DNA of 64,000 bases from Frigidibacter mobilis (GTDB lineage Bacteria > Pseudomonadota > Alphaproteobacteria > Rhodobacterales > Rhodobacteraceae). Position 1 is the first letter of the stretch. Each line of letters opens with the position of its first letter. The stretch lies in NCBI RefSeq assembly GCF_001620265.1, contig NZ_CP012661.1, positions 4,674,299 to 4,738,298 of the forward strand. Reading direction: 5' to 3'. The position numbers were made by a program, and so were the translations under genes. The notes below the pieces were generated by a model that was not told the DNA's origin, ran no database searches, and saw nothing but the letters and a program-made list of their open reading frames with translations. Shown one piece after another: positions 55,811 through 64,000 of the stretch.

Positions 55811-56821
55811 ATGACGAAACAGATTTTCGGCGCAGCCTTCGGGCGGCGTGCCTTCATGTCGGGTGCTGCGGCCCTTGCCGCCAGCGCGGCGCTGTGGCCC
55901 AAGGCGATGCGGGCCCAGGCGGCCGACCGCAATTTCGCGGCGGCACTGGGCTGGACGACCTATGATTCGGGGCGCCACCTGCAGGACGGCTTTACCGCCG
56001 CCGTCGCCGAGCTTGGCGGCAACCTGACCACCACCGATGCTGGCTTTGACGCGCGGGTGCAAAGCGACCAGATTGACTCCCTGGTCGCCTCGCGGCCCGA
56101 TGCGCTGTTCATCACCCCTGCCGATGCGGTGGCCATCGCCCCCGCCGTGCAGCGCGCCATTGCCGCCGGCATCCCGGTGTTCTGCGCCGACAGCGCGGTT
56201 CCGGGGGCCACCGTTACCACCACCTCGATGTCGAACAACTTCGGGATGGGCGTTCATTCGTGCGAGTTCATCTGCAAGGCGATTGGCGGCACGGGCAAGA
56301 TCGCTCGCGTGATGCTGCCGCAGAACGAAAGCTGGGATCAGCGCACGCTGGGCATGGAATGGGTGCTGCGCAGCTATCCGGGCGTGGAGATCGTCACCGA
56401 ATGGGCTTTCGCGCTGGCGGGCAATGTCACGCCGCGGCAGGCAGTGGACAATATCCTGACCTCTAACCCCGATATCGACGCGGTCTGGTGCGCCTGGGAT
56501 GGCGCGGCGGTCGAAGGCACGCTGGCGGCACGCGCCGCGGGCCGCGACGACCTGATCCTGACCGGCATCGACGGCGGATCGCAGGCGTTCAACTACATCG
56601 CCTCGGACACGCCCTTGAAGCTGTCGATGGCGCAGAGCTTCTATGAGATGGCCTATTCCAACGTCTTCTATGCGCATGAGGCGTTGGCGGGCCGCAAAGC
56701 ACCGCGCCTGCTCATCACCCCCACATATGCGGTAGTCAAGGATATGCTTCAGGCGGGTATCCCCGACGACTATGACGTGCCCGGCCGTGGCGCCGAGTTG
56801 GGCTGGACGCGCGCAGTCTAG
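55811..56821 (+). CDS. Ribose-type ABC sugar-binding protein with Tat signal
   Basis: 336 residues. The N-terminus FGRRAFMSGAAALAASAAL (twin arginine at 12-13, hydrophobic stretch) is a Tat-type signal, unusual but seen in alphaproteobacterial sugar-binding proteins. The mature part is a periplasmic-binding-protein-like fold of the RbsB class: DSLVASRPDALFITPADAVAIAPAV, AAGIPVFCADSAVPG, WCAWDGAAVEGTLAA and GIDGGSQAF. GGAGGAG precedes the ATG. It delivers a pentose or polyol to the ABC transporter encoded next. Confidence 0.88.
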   Translation: MTKQIFGAAFGRRAFMSGAAALAASAALWPKAMRAQAADRNFAAALGWTTYDSGRHLQDGFTAAVAELGGNLTTTDAGFDARVQSDQIDSLVASRPDALFITPADAVAIAPAVQRAIAAGIPVFCADSAVPGATVTTTSMSNNFGMGVHSCEFICKAIGGTGKIARVMLPQNESWDQRTLGMEWVLRSYPGVEIVTEWAFALAGNVTPRQAVDNILTSNPDIDAVWCAWDGAAVEGTLAARAAGRDDLILTGIDGGSQAFNYIASDTPLKLSMAQSFYEMAYSNVFYAHEALAGRKAPRLLITPTYAVVKDMLQAGIPDDYDVPGRGAELGWTRAV

Positions 56822-56894
56822 GCGCAGCCCCCGTCATGTTCTGGGGGGTGCGTGCGCCCCCTTCCCCCTTCTGCAGCAACAGGAAATGACAGTC

Positions 56895-58409
56895 ATGACA
56901 GCACCCGTCCTGATGGCGTCGGATGTGTCCAAGAGGTTCGGCCCGGTGCTGGCCCTGCGCGGCGTGGATTTCCACGTCGAGCCGGGCGAGGTGCATGCGC
57001 TTCTGGGGATCAACGGTGCGGGGAAATCGACCTTCATCAAGATCCTGTCCGGGATCATCCAGAAAGACGGCGGCCGGATCACCGTTGCCGGCGCCGAGGT
57101 GACCTTCCGTACGCCCGAGGATGCGATCCGCGCCGGCATCGCCAGCGTGCAGCAGCACCCCGAATTGGTGCCTGACATGTCGGGGTTGGACAATATCTTC
57201 CTGGGTCGGGAAAGCGCACGCCGGGGGCTATTCTCGCGCATCGACCAGCGCGCGCTGGAACGGCGGGCCGAGGCGCTGCTGTCGCGGTTTCCGGTGGTGC
57301 TGGATCTGTGGCAAGAGGTCGGGCGCATGTCGGCGGTCGAGCGCGAGGCGGTAGCGATCCTGCAGGCCATTGCCGGCGAGCATACCCGGGTGCTGATCCT
57401 GGACGAGCCGACCTCGACCCTGACGGATGTTGAGCGCGAGGACCTGTTTGCGCTGATGGGCCTGCTGAAGGCGCAGGGCATCGCCATCATCTACATCACC
57501 CACCAGTTGGAAGAGGTCTTCGCCATCGCCGACAGCTTCAGCGTGTTTCGGGGCGGCACCTGCGTGGCGCGGATGACCGTGGCAGAGGCTAAGGCCGGCG
57601 ATGTCTCGCTTGCTAACCTGATGCTGGGCGAGGCCATCGGCGACATCTTCCCGCCGCGGGCCGAAGCGCCGCCCGGCGAAGCGGTGCTGGAGGTGGAAGA
57701 GCTTTGCCTTGAAGGTGACTTCAGGGGCATCAGCCTGACCGCCCGCAAGGGTGAGATCCTCGGGATCTTCGGGCTGGTCGGATCTGGCTGCGACGGGTTT
57801 GCCAAGGCGGTGTTCGGCGTCACGCCGCCCGACAGTGGCACGGTCCGGCTGCACGGGCAGCCTGTCACCCTGAAATCGCCGCGTCAGGCGCTGGATGCCG
57901 GGCTGTTTCTGGTGCCGGGGGATCGGCGGACCGAGGGGCTGGTGCTGTCGCGCCCGGCGCTGTTCAACGTGCCGCTGGCCAATCTGGGCCGCGCCGCTGC
58001 CGGGCGCTGGGGCCTGAAACGGCGCCGGATGCAGGGCGATGCGCGCCAGCTGACTGGGCAGGTGGCGCTGCACCCGCCCAGCCTGACCACGCCGGCCAGT
58101 GGCTTTTCCGGCGGCAACCAGCAAAAGATCGTGCTGGCCAAGGGGCTCTACAGTCAGGCCGAGGTCTACATTTTCGTGGAGCCCACGGTGGGGGTAGATA
58201 TCGGCGCGCGGGCCAAGATCTATGCGCTGATGCGCCAGCTGTCGCAGGATGCAGCGGTGATCGTGATTTCCAGCGATTGCGACGAGGTGCATGGCGTGGC
58301 CGACCGCACGCTTGCGCTGCACAAGGGGCGGCAGATCGAGCCCGCCAGCGGCAGGTTCAGCCGCGATGCGCTGCTGATGGCCGGGATCATGGGCGAGGTG
58401 ACACAATGA
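56895..58409 (+). CDS. Ribose-type ABC sugar importer ATPase (two domains)
   Basis: 504 residues with two nucleotide-binding domains. Domain 1 has Walker A LLGINGAGKST and Walker B LILDEPTSTL. Its signature region is degenerate (MSAVEREAVAILQAI), as tolerated in RbsA-like proteins. Domain 2 has the family-typical degenerate Walker A (FGLVGSGCDGFAK), signature FSGGNQQK and Walker B EPTVGVDIGARAKIY. I choose ATG 56895, 9 bases after AGGAA; another ATG is at 56886. It overlaps permease 1 by 4 bases. Confidence 0.88.
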   Translation: MTAPVLMASDVSKRFGPVLALRGVDFHVEPGEVHALLGINGAGKSTFIKILSGIIQKDGGRITVAGAEVTFRTPEDAIRAGIASVQQHPELVPDMSGLDNIFLGRESARRGLFSRIDQRALERRAEALLSRFPVVLDLWQEVGRMSAVEREAVAILQAIAGEHTRVLILDEPTSTLTDVEREDLFALMGLLKAQGIAIIYITHQLEEVFAIADSFSVFRGGTCVARMTVAEAKAGDVSLANLMLGEAIGDIFPPRAEAPPGEAVLEVEELCLEGDFRGISLTARKGEILGIFGLVGSGCDGFAKAVFGVTPPDSGTVRLHGQPVTLKSPRQALDAGLFLVPGDRRTEGLVLSRPALFNVPLANLGRAAAGRWGLKRRRMQGDARQLTGQVALHPPSLTTPASGFSGGNQQKIVLAKGLYSQAEVYIFVEPTVGVDIGARAKIYALMRQLSQDAAVIVISSDCDEVHGVADRTLALHKGRQIEPASGRFSRDALLMAGIMGEVTQ

Positions 58410-59410
58410 ACGGATTTCAGGACATAGCCCGCCAATCGGCGCGGGGACTCGGCTTTCTGGGGCTGGTGGTGCTGGTCGGCGCCGCGTTGGCCCTGGCAGA
58501 GCCGCGGTTTCTGAGCACGGCGAGCCTGAACGGCGTCGCCCGGCATATGGCGGCCAACGGGCTGGCGGCGCTGGGGCTGACCTTCGTGGTGATCGTACGC
58601 AAGTTCGATCTGTCGATCTCGGGTGTGGCGGCCTTTACCGCGATGTCGATGGGCACGGTGATTGCCGCTGGCGCGCCGCTGTGGCTGGCCGTGGCGGCAG
58701 GCATCGCCATCGGCGCCGTCATCGGCCTGATTTCGGGCACCGCGATCAGCCGCTTCGGCCTGCCCGATATCGTGACAACCATCGCCGTCGGCTCGATCTG
58801 CGCCGGGATGGCGTTCCTCTATACCGGCGGTCGGTCGATCTTTCAGAACTTCTTTCAGGTGGGCATCACCGATCTGAACGACGCGCGGCTTCTGGGCCTT
58901 GGTGTGTCGCTGTGGATCTTGTTGGCCGTTTATGCGGTTGCCTGGTTCGTGATGCAGCGCACCCGCACCGGCATGGCCTTCTATGCCACGGGCGAAAACC
59001 CGGTCGCGGCGCATTTCTCGGGCATCGCCACGCGGCGCTATATCGCGCTGGCCTATGTGCTGTGCGCCATCTGCACCGTGCTGGCGGTGCTGCTGATCCT
59101 TGCGGAATCGGGCAATGCCGAAACCAACAAGGGCGCCAACCTGATGATGCCCGCCTATGCCGGCGTGTTTCTGGGTGCGGCGATCCTGGGCGGAACCTCG
59201 GTGCTGGCGACGCTGGGGGGGATCTTGCTGATTACCATGCTGCTGGACGGATTTTCGCTGATGGGCGTGCCCTATTACTACAGCGACGGGGTGATAAGCC
59301 TGATCCTGCTTGCTGGTGTTCTGGCCTTTTCCGATACGGCGCGCGGCTATCTGGCCGGCCTTGCGGCCGTGCGCGCCCTGCGCCGGGCCCGGTCCGGAGG
59401 CAAGGCATGA
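58406..59410 (+). CDS. Ribose-type ABC sugar importer permease 1
   Basis: 334 residues, about 9-10 membrane helices of the BPD_transp_2 class. The conserved FDLSISGVAAFTAMSMGTVIA and GLISGTAISRFGLPDIVTTIAVGSI correspond to the signature DLSVG...N-G...P-F-I-T-LG region. VFLGAAILGGTSVLATLGGILL is the family C-terminal motif. ATGA overlaps on both sides couple it to the ATPase and to permease 2. Confidence 0.88.
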   Translation: MNGFQDIARQSARGLGFLGLVVLVGAALALAEPRFLSTASLNGVARHMAANGLAALGLTFVVIVRKFDLSISGVAAFTAMSMGTVIAAGAPLWLAVAAGIAIGAVIGLISGTAISRFGLPDIVTTIAVGSICAGMAFLYTGGRSIFQNFFQVGITDLNDARLLGLGVSLWILLAVYAVAWFVMQRTRTGMAFYATGENPVAAHFSGIATRRYIALAYVLCAICTVLAVLLILAESGNAETNKGANLMMPAYAGVFLGAAILGGTSVLATLGGILLITMLLDGFSLMGVPYYYSDGVISLILLAGVLAFSDTARGYLAGLAAVRALRRARSGGKA

Positions 59411-60415
59411 CGATGATTTTGACGGAGACTGTCATGGACCGCAGGCACAGCACGGGCCGCCGCCTCGCGCGGCTGACCACCAACCTCTGGCTTGTCGCGG
59501 CCCTAGTGCTGATGACGGCGGCCATTGCCAGCCAGAAGCCGCAGCTTCTGGACCCGGGCAACATCGTCGCGGTGCTGAAGAGTTTTTCGATCATGGTGAT
59601 GATGGTGCTGGGCCTGACCTGGGTGATTGCGGCGGGCAAGATCGACGTCAGTTTCATGCAGGTCGCGGCGCTGTCGAACATGCTGTGTGCCTGGGGCCTG
59701 TCGCAGGGCTGGGGCTGGTGGGGGGCGATCGGCGCGGGCCTGTGCGCCGGGCTGGCCGTGGGCTTGCTGAACGGCTGGCTGGTGGCGGTGATGCGGCTCC
59801 CGGCGCTGATCGTCACGATCTCCACCGCTGGCCTCTGTGCCTCGCTGGCGGCCGCGCTTGGCAAGGGCACGGTGATCCGCATCGCCGCGCCCGGTCCGCT
59901 GGCCAGCCTGCTGGAGCCGCAGTTCGGCGGCGCGGTGCCGCTGATCGTACTGCCGGTGCTGGTGCTCGCCGGGGTTGCCTGGTTCGTGCAGGAGCGGCTG
60001 ACGATGGGGCGCTACATCTACGCAATGGCGCAGAACGAGGCGGCGATCCGCAGCGTCGGTGTGCCGGTGGTGGGGCTGACGCTGCTGCTGTTCGTGGTCT
60101 CGGGGGTTTGCGCCTCGCTTGCCGGGGTGATCCTCGCCGAAAACCTCGCCTCGGGGGCCGACGATCGGCGGGCCTTACCTCATCAACGGACTGACCGTGG
60201 TGCTGCTGGGCGGGATGATGGTGCATGTCGGCAAGCCCAACATCTTTGGCACGCTGACCGCGACGCTGTTCATCGGCGTGCTGTTCAGCGGCGCGGCCCT
60301 GCTGGGCCTGCCGGATTACCAGCGCCAGATCATTCAGGGCGCGCTGCTGCTGACGGGGCTGGTGGTGGCGACGCTTGCCGCGCGGCACCACGGCGAACGC
60401 CGGAAAGGGGGCTGA
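59407..60415 (+). CDS. Ribose-type ABC sugar importer permease 2, frameshifted as sequenced
   Basis: Starts at ATG 59407 overlapping permease 1. The first frame holds KIDVSFMQVAALSNMLCAW, GLLNGWLVAVMRLPALIVTISTAGLCAS and GVCASLAGVILAENLASG. The second frame continues PTIGGPYLINGLTVVLLGGMMVHVGKPNIFG to the stop at 60415. The PTIG motif is what the family has here, so the run of five G at 60153-60157 contains one extra base. The repaired length is about 335 residues. Partner of permease 1 as a heterodimer. Confidence 0.83.
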
Positions 60416-60416
60416 G

Positions 60417-61943
60417 ATGCGCGACCTGACGATTGGCCTCGATTGCGGCACGGGCGGCGCGCGGGCGCTGGTCACCGATGCGGCGGGACGGGTGCTGGCA
60501 ATGGCGGTGCGGGACTATCCGACCGCGCACCCCCATCCCGGCTGGGCCACGCAAAGCCCTGCCGACTGGTGGGGAGCGGCCTGCGGCGCGGTGCGCGCGG
60601 CCCTGGCGCAGGGCGGGATTGCGCCCGGGCGGGTGGCCGCGATCTGCGCCACGGGCACCTCTTCGACAATGGTCGCTCTGGATACGGGGTTGCAGCCGCT
60701 GGGGGATGCAATCCTGTGGATGGATTGCCGCGCCTCGCCGCAGGCGCGCCGGATAGAGGCGACGGGCCACCCTGCCTTGCGCCGCAGCCGGGCCGGGGTC
60801 AGCGCCGAAACCGCGCTGCCCAAGATCCTGTGGGTGAAGGACACTGCGCCGGCCCTCTACGACCGCAGCCGCTGGTTCGTCGAGATGGCCGATTACCTGG
60901 CGCTGCGGCTGTCCGGAGAGCTGACCCTGGGCCAGAACCAGACTATCAACCGCTGGTTCTACGACCCCCGCACCGGCTGGCCCGAGGATTTTCTGGCGGC
61001 GATGGGCCTGGGCGGAATCACCGCCCGCTTCCCCGCCCGTATGCCTGCCGTGGGCGAGGTGATCGGGCCCCTGCAGCCAGAGGCCGCTGCAGCCCTAGGG
61101 CTGGACCCTGAAACGCGGGTGGTGGCGGGCGGCACCGATGCCTATGTGGCGATGGTCGGACTGAACACCCTGCGCCCCGGTGAGACGGCGCTGATAACCG
61201 GCACCTCGCATCTGGTGCTGCCCGTCGTGGCCGAGGATGCCGAGGTCGAGGGTCTGTTCGGGCCGCACCCCGATTGCGTGACCAAGGGTGTTTTCGTGAT
61301 GGAGGGCGGGCAGGTTTCGTCGGGTGCGCTTCTGCGCTGGTGGCATGACCTGCTGCATCAGGGGCAGGACTGCTACGACGTCCTGCTGGCTGCGGCGCAG
61401 ACGGTGCCGCCGGGGGCCTGCGGTCTGGTCGTGCTGGACTTCTGGCAGGGCAATCGCAACCCCTTCACAGATTACGATTTGCAGGGCGCCATCTGGGGCC
61501 TGACACTGAAACATGGCCAGGCCGAGATCACTCGGGCGCTGATGGAATCGGTGGCACTGGGCACGGCCAACATTCTGGACCGGCTCACGGGCAAGGGCAT
61601 GGCGGTGTCCAGCATGACGCTGGCGGGCGGGGTGCTGCGCTCTCGCTTCTGGGCGCAGATGCATGCCGATGCCACCAATACCGTGCTGCGCATTCCCGAG
61701 GTGAGCGAGGCCACCGCCTTTGGCGCGGCCATTGCCGCTGCCGTGGGAGCAGGTCTGCATCCGTCCCTCGAAACCGCCGCCGATGCAATGGTGCGCATCC
61801 GCGACGAGATCCACCCCGACCCCGCCAGCCACGCGCAGTTCCGCGCGCAGCTCGATGTCTATCTGCAGACTCATGCGGCGCTGAAACCGCTGATGCATCG
61901 CATGGCTGCCCTAACCCAGGCCGCGGCGGCCTCCGCCGCCTAG
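60417..61943 (+). CDS. Second FGGY-family carbohydrate kinase
   Basis: 508 residues, intact. The N-terminal ATPase domain has TIGLDCGTGGARALVTDAAG and ATGTSSTMVALD; the mid motif is GGTDAYVAMVGLNTLRPGETALITGTSHLVLP. The C-terminal signature LVVLDFWQGNRNPFTDYDLQGAIWGLTLKH and TLAGGVLRSRFWAQM resemble ribulokinase and erythritol-kinase relatives rather than xylulokinase. Starts one base after the permease 2 stop. Its presence with xylB implies two phosphorylation steps or two substrates. Confidence 0.85.
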   Translation: MRDLTIGLDCGTGGARALVTDAAGRVLAMAVRDYPTAHPHPGWATQSPADWWGAACGAVRAALAQGGIAPGRVAAICATGTSSTMVALDTGLQPLGDAILWMDCRASPQARRIEATGHPALRRSRAGVSAETALPKILWVKDTAPALYDRSRWFVEMADYLALRLSGELTLGQNQTINRWFYDPRTGWPEDFLAAMGLGGITARFPARMPAVGEVIGPLQPEAAAALGLDPETRVVAGGTDAYVAMVGLNTLRPGETALITGTSHLVLPVVAEDAEVEGLFGPHPDCVTKGVFVMEGGQVSSGALLRWWHDLLHQGQDCYDVLLAAAQTVPPGACGLVVLDFWQGNRNPFTDYDLQGAIWGLTLKHGQAEITRALMESVALGTANILDRLTGKGMAVSSMTLAGGVLRSRFWAQMHADATNTVLRIPEVSEATAFGAAIAAAVGAGLHPSLETAADAMVRIRDEIHPDPASHAQFRAQLDVYLQTHAALKPLMHRMAALTQAAAASAA

Positions 61944-62027
61944 ACTGGCTTGCCTCACCCCAGACCCCTCGCCTCTGCGGCCCTTGGCCGCGGACAGGCC
62001 CCTTGTTGCCAGATGAAAGGATGAATC

Positions 62028-63809
62028 ATGGCCCATATCGGAGATCTCATTGCAGAGATGCTTGCCCAATACGGGGTCGAATATGTCTTCGGGATGCCCG
62101 GCGGACAGACGACCGCATTGCACGACGGCATTTCGCGCCGCACCGACCGCATCCGCCATATCCTGATGCGCGACGAACGCAACGCCGCCTATGCCGCCGA
62201 TGCCTATGCCCGGCTGACCGGCAAGCCCGGCATTTGCGATGTGACCGTCGGTCCCGGTGCCAACCTGCTGCCGGCAGGGTTCCTTGAGGCGCTGAACGCC
62301 TCGATCCCGATGATCGGCATTATCGGCGAGCTGCCGCTGGACTGGTTGCCCCTGAAGGAAAAGGGCATCGCCAGCCAGGGATTCGACCAACTGTCCTTCT
62401 TCAAGACCTGCTCGAAAGAGGCGTTCCTTGTGCCCTCGGTCGCTGCCCTGCCGGAACTGATCCGCACCGCGTTCCGCATCGCCACGGCGCCGCGGCCCGG
62501 CCCGGTGGCTCTCATCATCCCGCATGACATCTTTGATGCCGAATGGGACGAAGAGCTGCTGAAGATCAAGGTCGACGACCGCGCCATCGCCATGCCCTAT
62601 CTGCGCTCGCTCGCACCTGCAGCCGAGATTGCCGCGGCGGCAGATCTGATTCGCAAGGCCAAGCGCCCGGCGCTGGTCTGCGGCGGCGGGGTGCATGGCT
62701 CGGTGGCGACCGAGGCTGCCACCGCCTTTGCCGACCGGCTGGGCGGGTTGGTCGTGACCAGCCTGTCGGGCAAGGGGTCGGTGCCCGAAACGCGCGACTT
62801 TGCGGCGGGGGTGCTGAACCCGCTGGGCTCGGCCGCGGCCATCGAGCTGATCCAGGAGGCGGACCTGATTATCTGGTGCGGATCCAAGGTCAGCCAAAAC
62901 ACCGGCATGAACTGGACCCTGCCAAAGCCCGATCAGGCCACCATCACCATCGACTTCGATCCGCTGGAACATGGGCGCACCTTCCGCCCCACGGTGGCCC
63001 TGCTGGGCGATGTGCGCGACACAGTGCTGGCGCTGGACGCGGCGATGGGCGGCAGCCGCAAGGGCGCCAATCCCGAATGGGATGCCCGTATCGCCGAAGT
63101 GAAAGCCCGCTGCGATGCGGCCAAGCAAGAGGAGATGACCTCGAACCAGGTCCCGATCCTGCCGCCGCGGATCATGGTGGAAATCGCCAAACGGCTGGGA
63201 GATGACGATGTGGTCGTGTCCGACGCCTCGTTCTCGGCCGGCTGGATTTCGGGCTACATCCCGGCCAGGCAGGCCAAGCGGCAATTCCTGTTCGCGCGCG
63301 GGCAGGGGGGGCTTGGCTACGCGGTACCCGGTGCCATCGGCGCGGCGACGGTCATCGCCAAGGGCGCCCGGGTGGTGACGGTGGCGGGTGATGGCGCGTT
63401 CTCCTACACTATCGGAGAGTTGGCGACGCAGGCGCAGTACAACCAGCGCATCGTCAATGTGGTCATCAACAACGGCAAGTTAGGCTGGATCCAGCTGTGG
63501 CAGGAGATCTACTTCAAGAACGTGCAATCGGCCGAGCTTGAGACGCAAAGCTCGGTTCCAGGCTATGCCGCCGCGGCGCAGGGATTGGGCCTGCTGGGCA
63601 TCTATGTGGACAAGCCCGACGACATCGCCGATGCGCTGGACCGGGCCTTTGCCCATGATGGGCCTTCGGTGATCGAGGTGCGCATCGACGATCGTGCCAC
63701 CCCGATTCACGGCTTCAAGCGCCGGATGCGCGAGGCCGAAGACAAGCCGCGGCCGCGGCCCGGTACGGTTTACAAACTGCGCGACTGGAAGGTCTCGCCA
63801 GACCTCTGA
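62028..63809 (+). CDS. Acetolactate-synthase-like thiamine diphosphate-dependent enzyme
   Basis: 593 residues with the three ThDP-enzyme domains. The pyrimidine domain has VFGMPGGQTTALHDG and the catalytic glutamate E50 in RDERNAAYAADAYARLTGK. A central domain carries ALVCGGGVHGSVATEAATAFADRLGG. The diphosphate domain has the metal motif GDGAFSYTIGELATQAQYN and NNGKLG. E50 rules out a glyoxylate carboligase (Val there). Biosynthetic acetolactate synthase is unlikely without ilvN and in this context. It may cleave or ligate a keto-sugar intermediate. 84 bases after the kinase. Confidence 0.82.
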   Translation: MAHIGDLIAEMLAQYGVEYVFGMPGGQTTALHDGISRRTDRIRHILMRDERNAAYAADAYARLTGKPGICDVTVGPGANLLPAGFLEALNASIPMIGIIGELPLDWLPLKEKGIASQGFDQLSFFKTCSKEAFLVPSVAALPELIRTAFRIATAPRPGPVALIIPHDIFDAEWDEELLKIKVDDRAIAMPYLRSLAPAAEIAAAADLIRKAKRPALVCGGGVHGSVATEAATAFADRLGGLVVTSLSGKGSVPETRDFAAGVLNPLGSAAAIELIQEADLIIWCGSKVSQNTGMNWTLPKPDQATITIDFDPLEHGRTFRPTVALLGDVRDTVLALDAAMGGSRKGANPEWDARIAEVKARCDAAKQEEMTSNQVPILPPRIMVEIAKRLGDDDVVVSDASFSAGWISGYIPARQAKRQFLFARGQGGLGYAVPGAIGAATVIAKGARVVTVAGDGAFSYTIGELATQAQYNQRIVNVVINNGKLGWIQLWQEIYFKNVQSAELETQSSVPGYAAAAQGLGLLGIYVDKPDDIADALDRAFAHDGPSVIEVRIDDRATPIHGFKRRMREAEDKPRPRPGTVYKLRDWKVSPDL

Positions 63810-64000
63810 TCCACGTTCCGGGCCACCTTGCGGGGCGGCCCGGCACCGGCGGAGTTGCGCTGCCGTGCCCTGGTCTACCGGCCCCAGTCTGACCGATGAT
63901 GCGGGAGCCGGTATTGGCCGGGCAGGTCTCGCAAGGCGGCCAGTGCGGTCCGCCTAGGCCGGCAAGCAGGCAGACAGTGTCAGGATCGCGGCGGTTTCGG
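63810..64000. other. Window end, no gene recognised
   Basis: 191 bases after the ThDP gene. No coding sequence with a credible start and no clear intrinsic terminator is visible before the window ends. Confidence 0.3.

Noticed and set aside
57754..57830. Degenerate Walker A in the second domain of the sugar ATPase
   Set aside because: GLVGSG without GKS/T is normal in the second domain of RbsA-type proteins.

Overview
The window reads as chromosomal DNA of a GC-rich alphaproteobacterium of the Rhodobacter/Paracoccus group (Rhodobacterales). The basis is the block hemN-fnrL-uspA-ccoNOQP-ccoGHIS with several TTGA(T/C)-N4-(A/G)TCAA FNR boxes, the FnrL and CcoN sequences, a CycM/cytochrome cy-type anchored cytochrome c, and two copies of an extragenic repeat that I associate with this order. 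No tRNA, rRNA operon, CRISPR array, prophage or conjugative module is visible. The only RNA gene found is the 4.5S SRP RNA.

Layout. 1-3.2 kb: a macAB-type efflux pump (macB cut by the window edge) and a small toxin-antitoxin pair with a Doc toxin. 3.4-9.5 kb: SRP RNA with its own promoter, a small exported protein, an NMT1-type ABC importer, a HAD phosphatase and a CpdB-like nucleotidase. 9.7-12.9 kb: nudC, an SRPBCC protein, pheA and a membrane-anchored cytochrome c. 13-18.8 kb: yejABEF peptide importer. 18.8-30.2 kb: the microaerobic/anaerobic respiration block, with hemN and fnrL divergent over one FNR box, uspA and ccoNOQP divergent over two boxes, then ccoGHIS behind two more boxes. It ends in a perfect 30-bp inverted repeat. 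30.2-39.8 kb: D-Ala-D-Ala carboxypeptidase with SPOR domain, HAD, clpS, an RsmC-like methyltransferase, an SDR, two paralogous lipoproteins, hemF, hemE and hemC. 39.8-49.1 kb: an FAD-linked oxidase, an Old Yellow Enzyme/FAD demethylase-like protein, YceI, an intact IS481-family element, tesA and ybbAB-type ABC genes.

49.4-63.8 kb is the accessory-looking part. A SorC-type regulator is divergent from a polyol/sugar catabolic run: an AraM-type glycerol-1-phosphate dehydrogenase-like protein, a HAD phosphatase, a GlpD-like dehydrogenase, a xylulokinase, a Tat-exported sugar-binding protein, a ribose-type ABC ATPase with two permeases, a second FGGY kinase and an acetolactate-synthase-like ThDP enzyme. 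The genes mostly overlap or abut. I do not recognise the whole combination as a named pathway, and it is the best candidate here for undescribed metabolism.

A major caution is that six otherwise well-conserved genes (HAD at 7 kb, ccoI, the rsmC-like gene, the FAD oxidase, xylB and a sugar permease) are broken by one-base indels. All eight sites I found lie in short G/C runs, and seven of the eight are losses of one base. This looks like consensus error rather than biology, and I annotate these genes over their full span with the break sites given.
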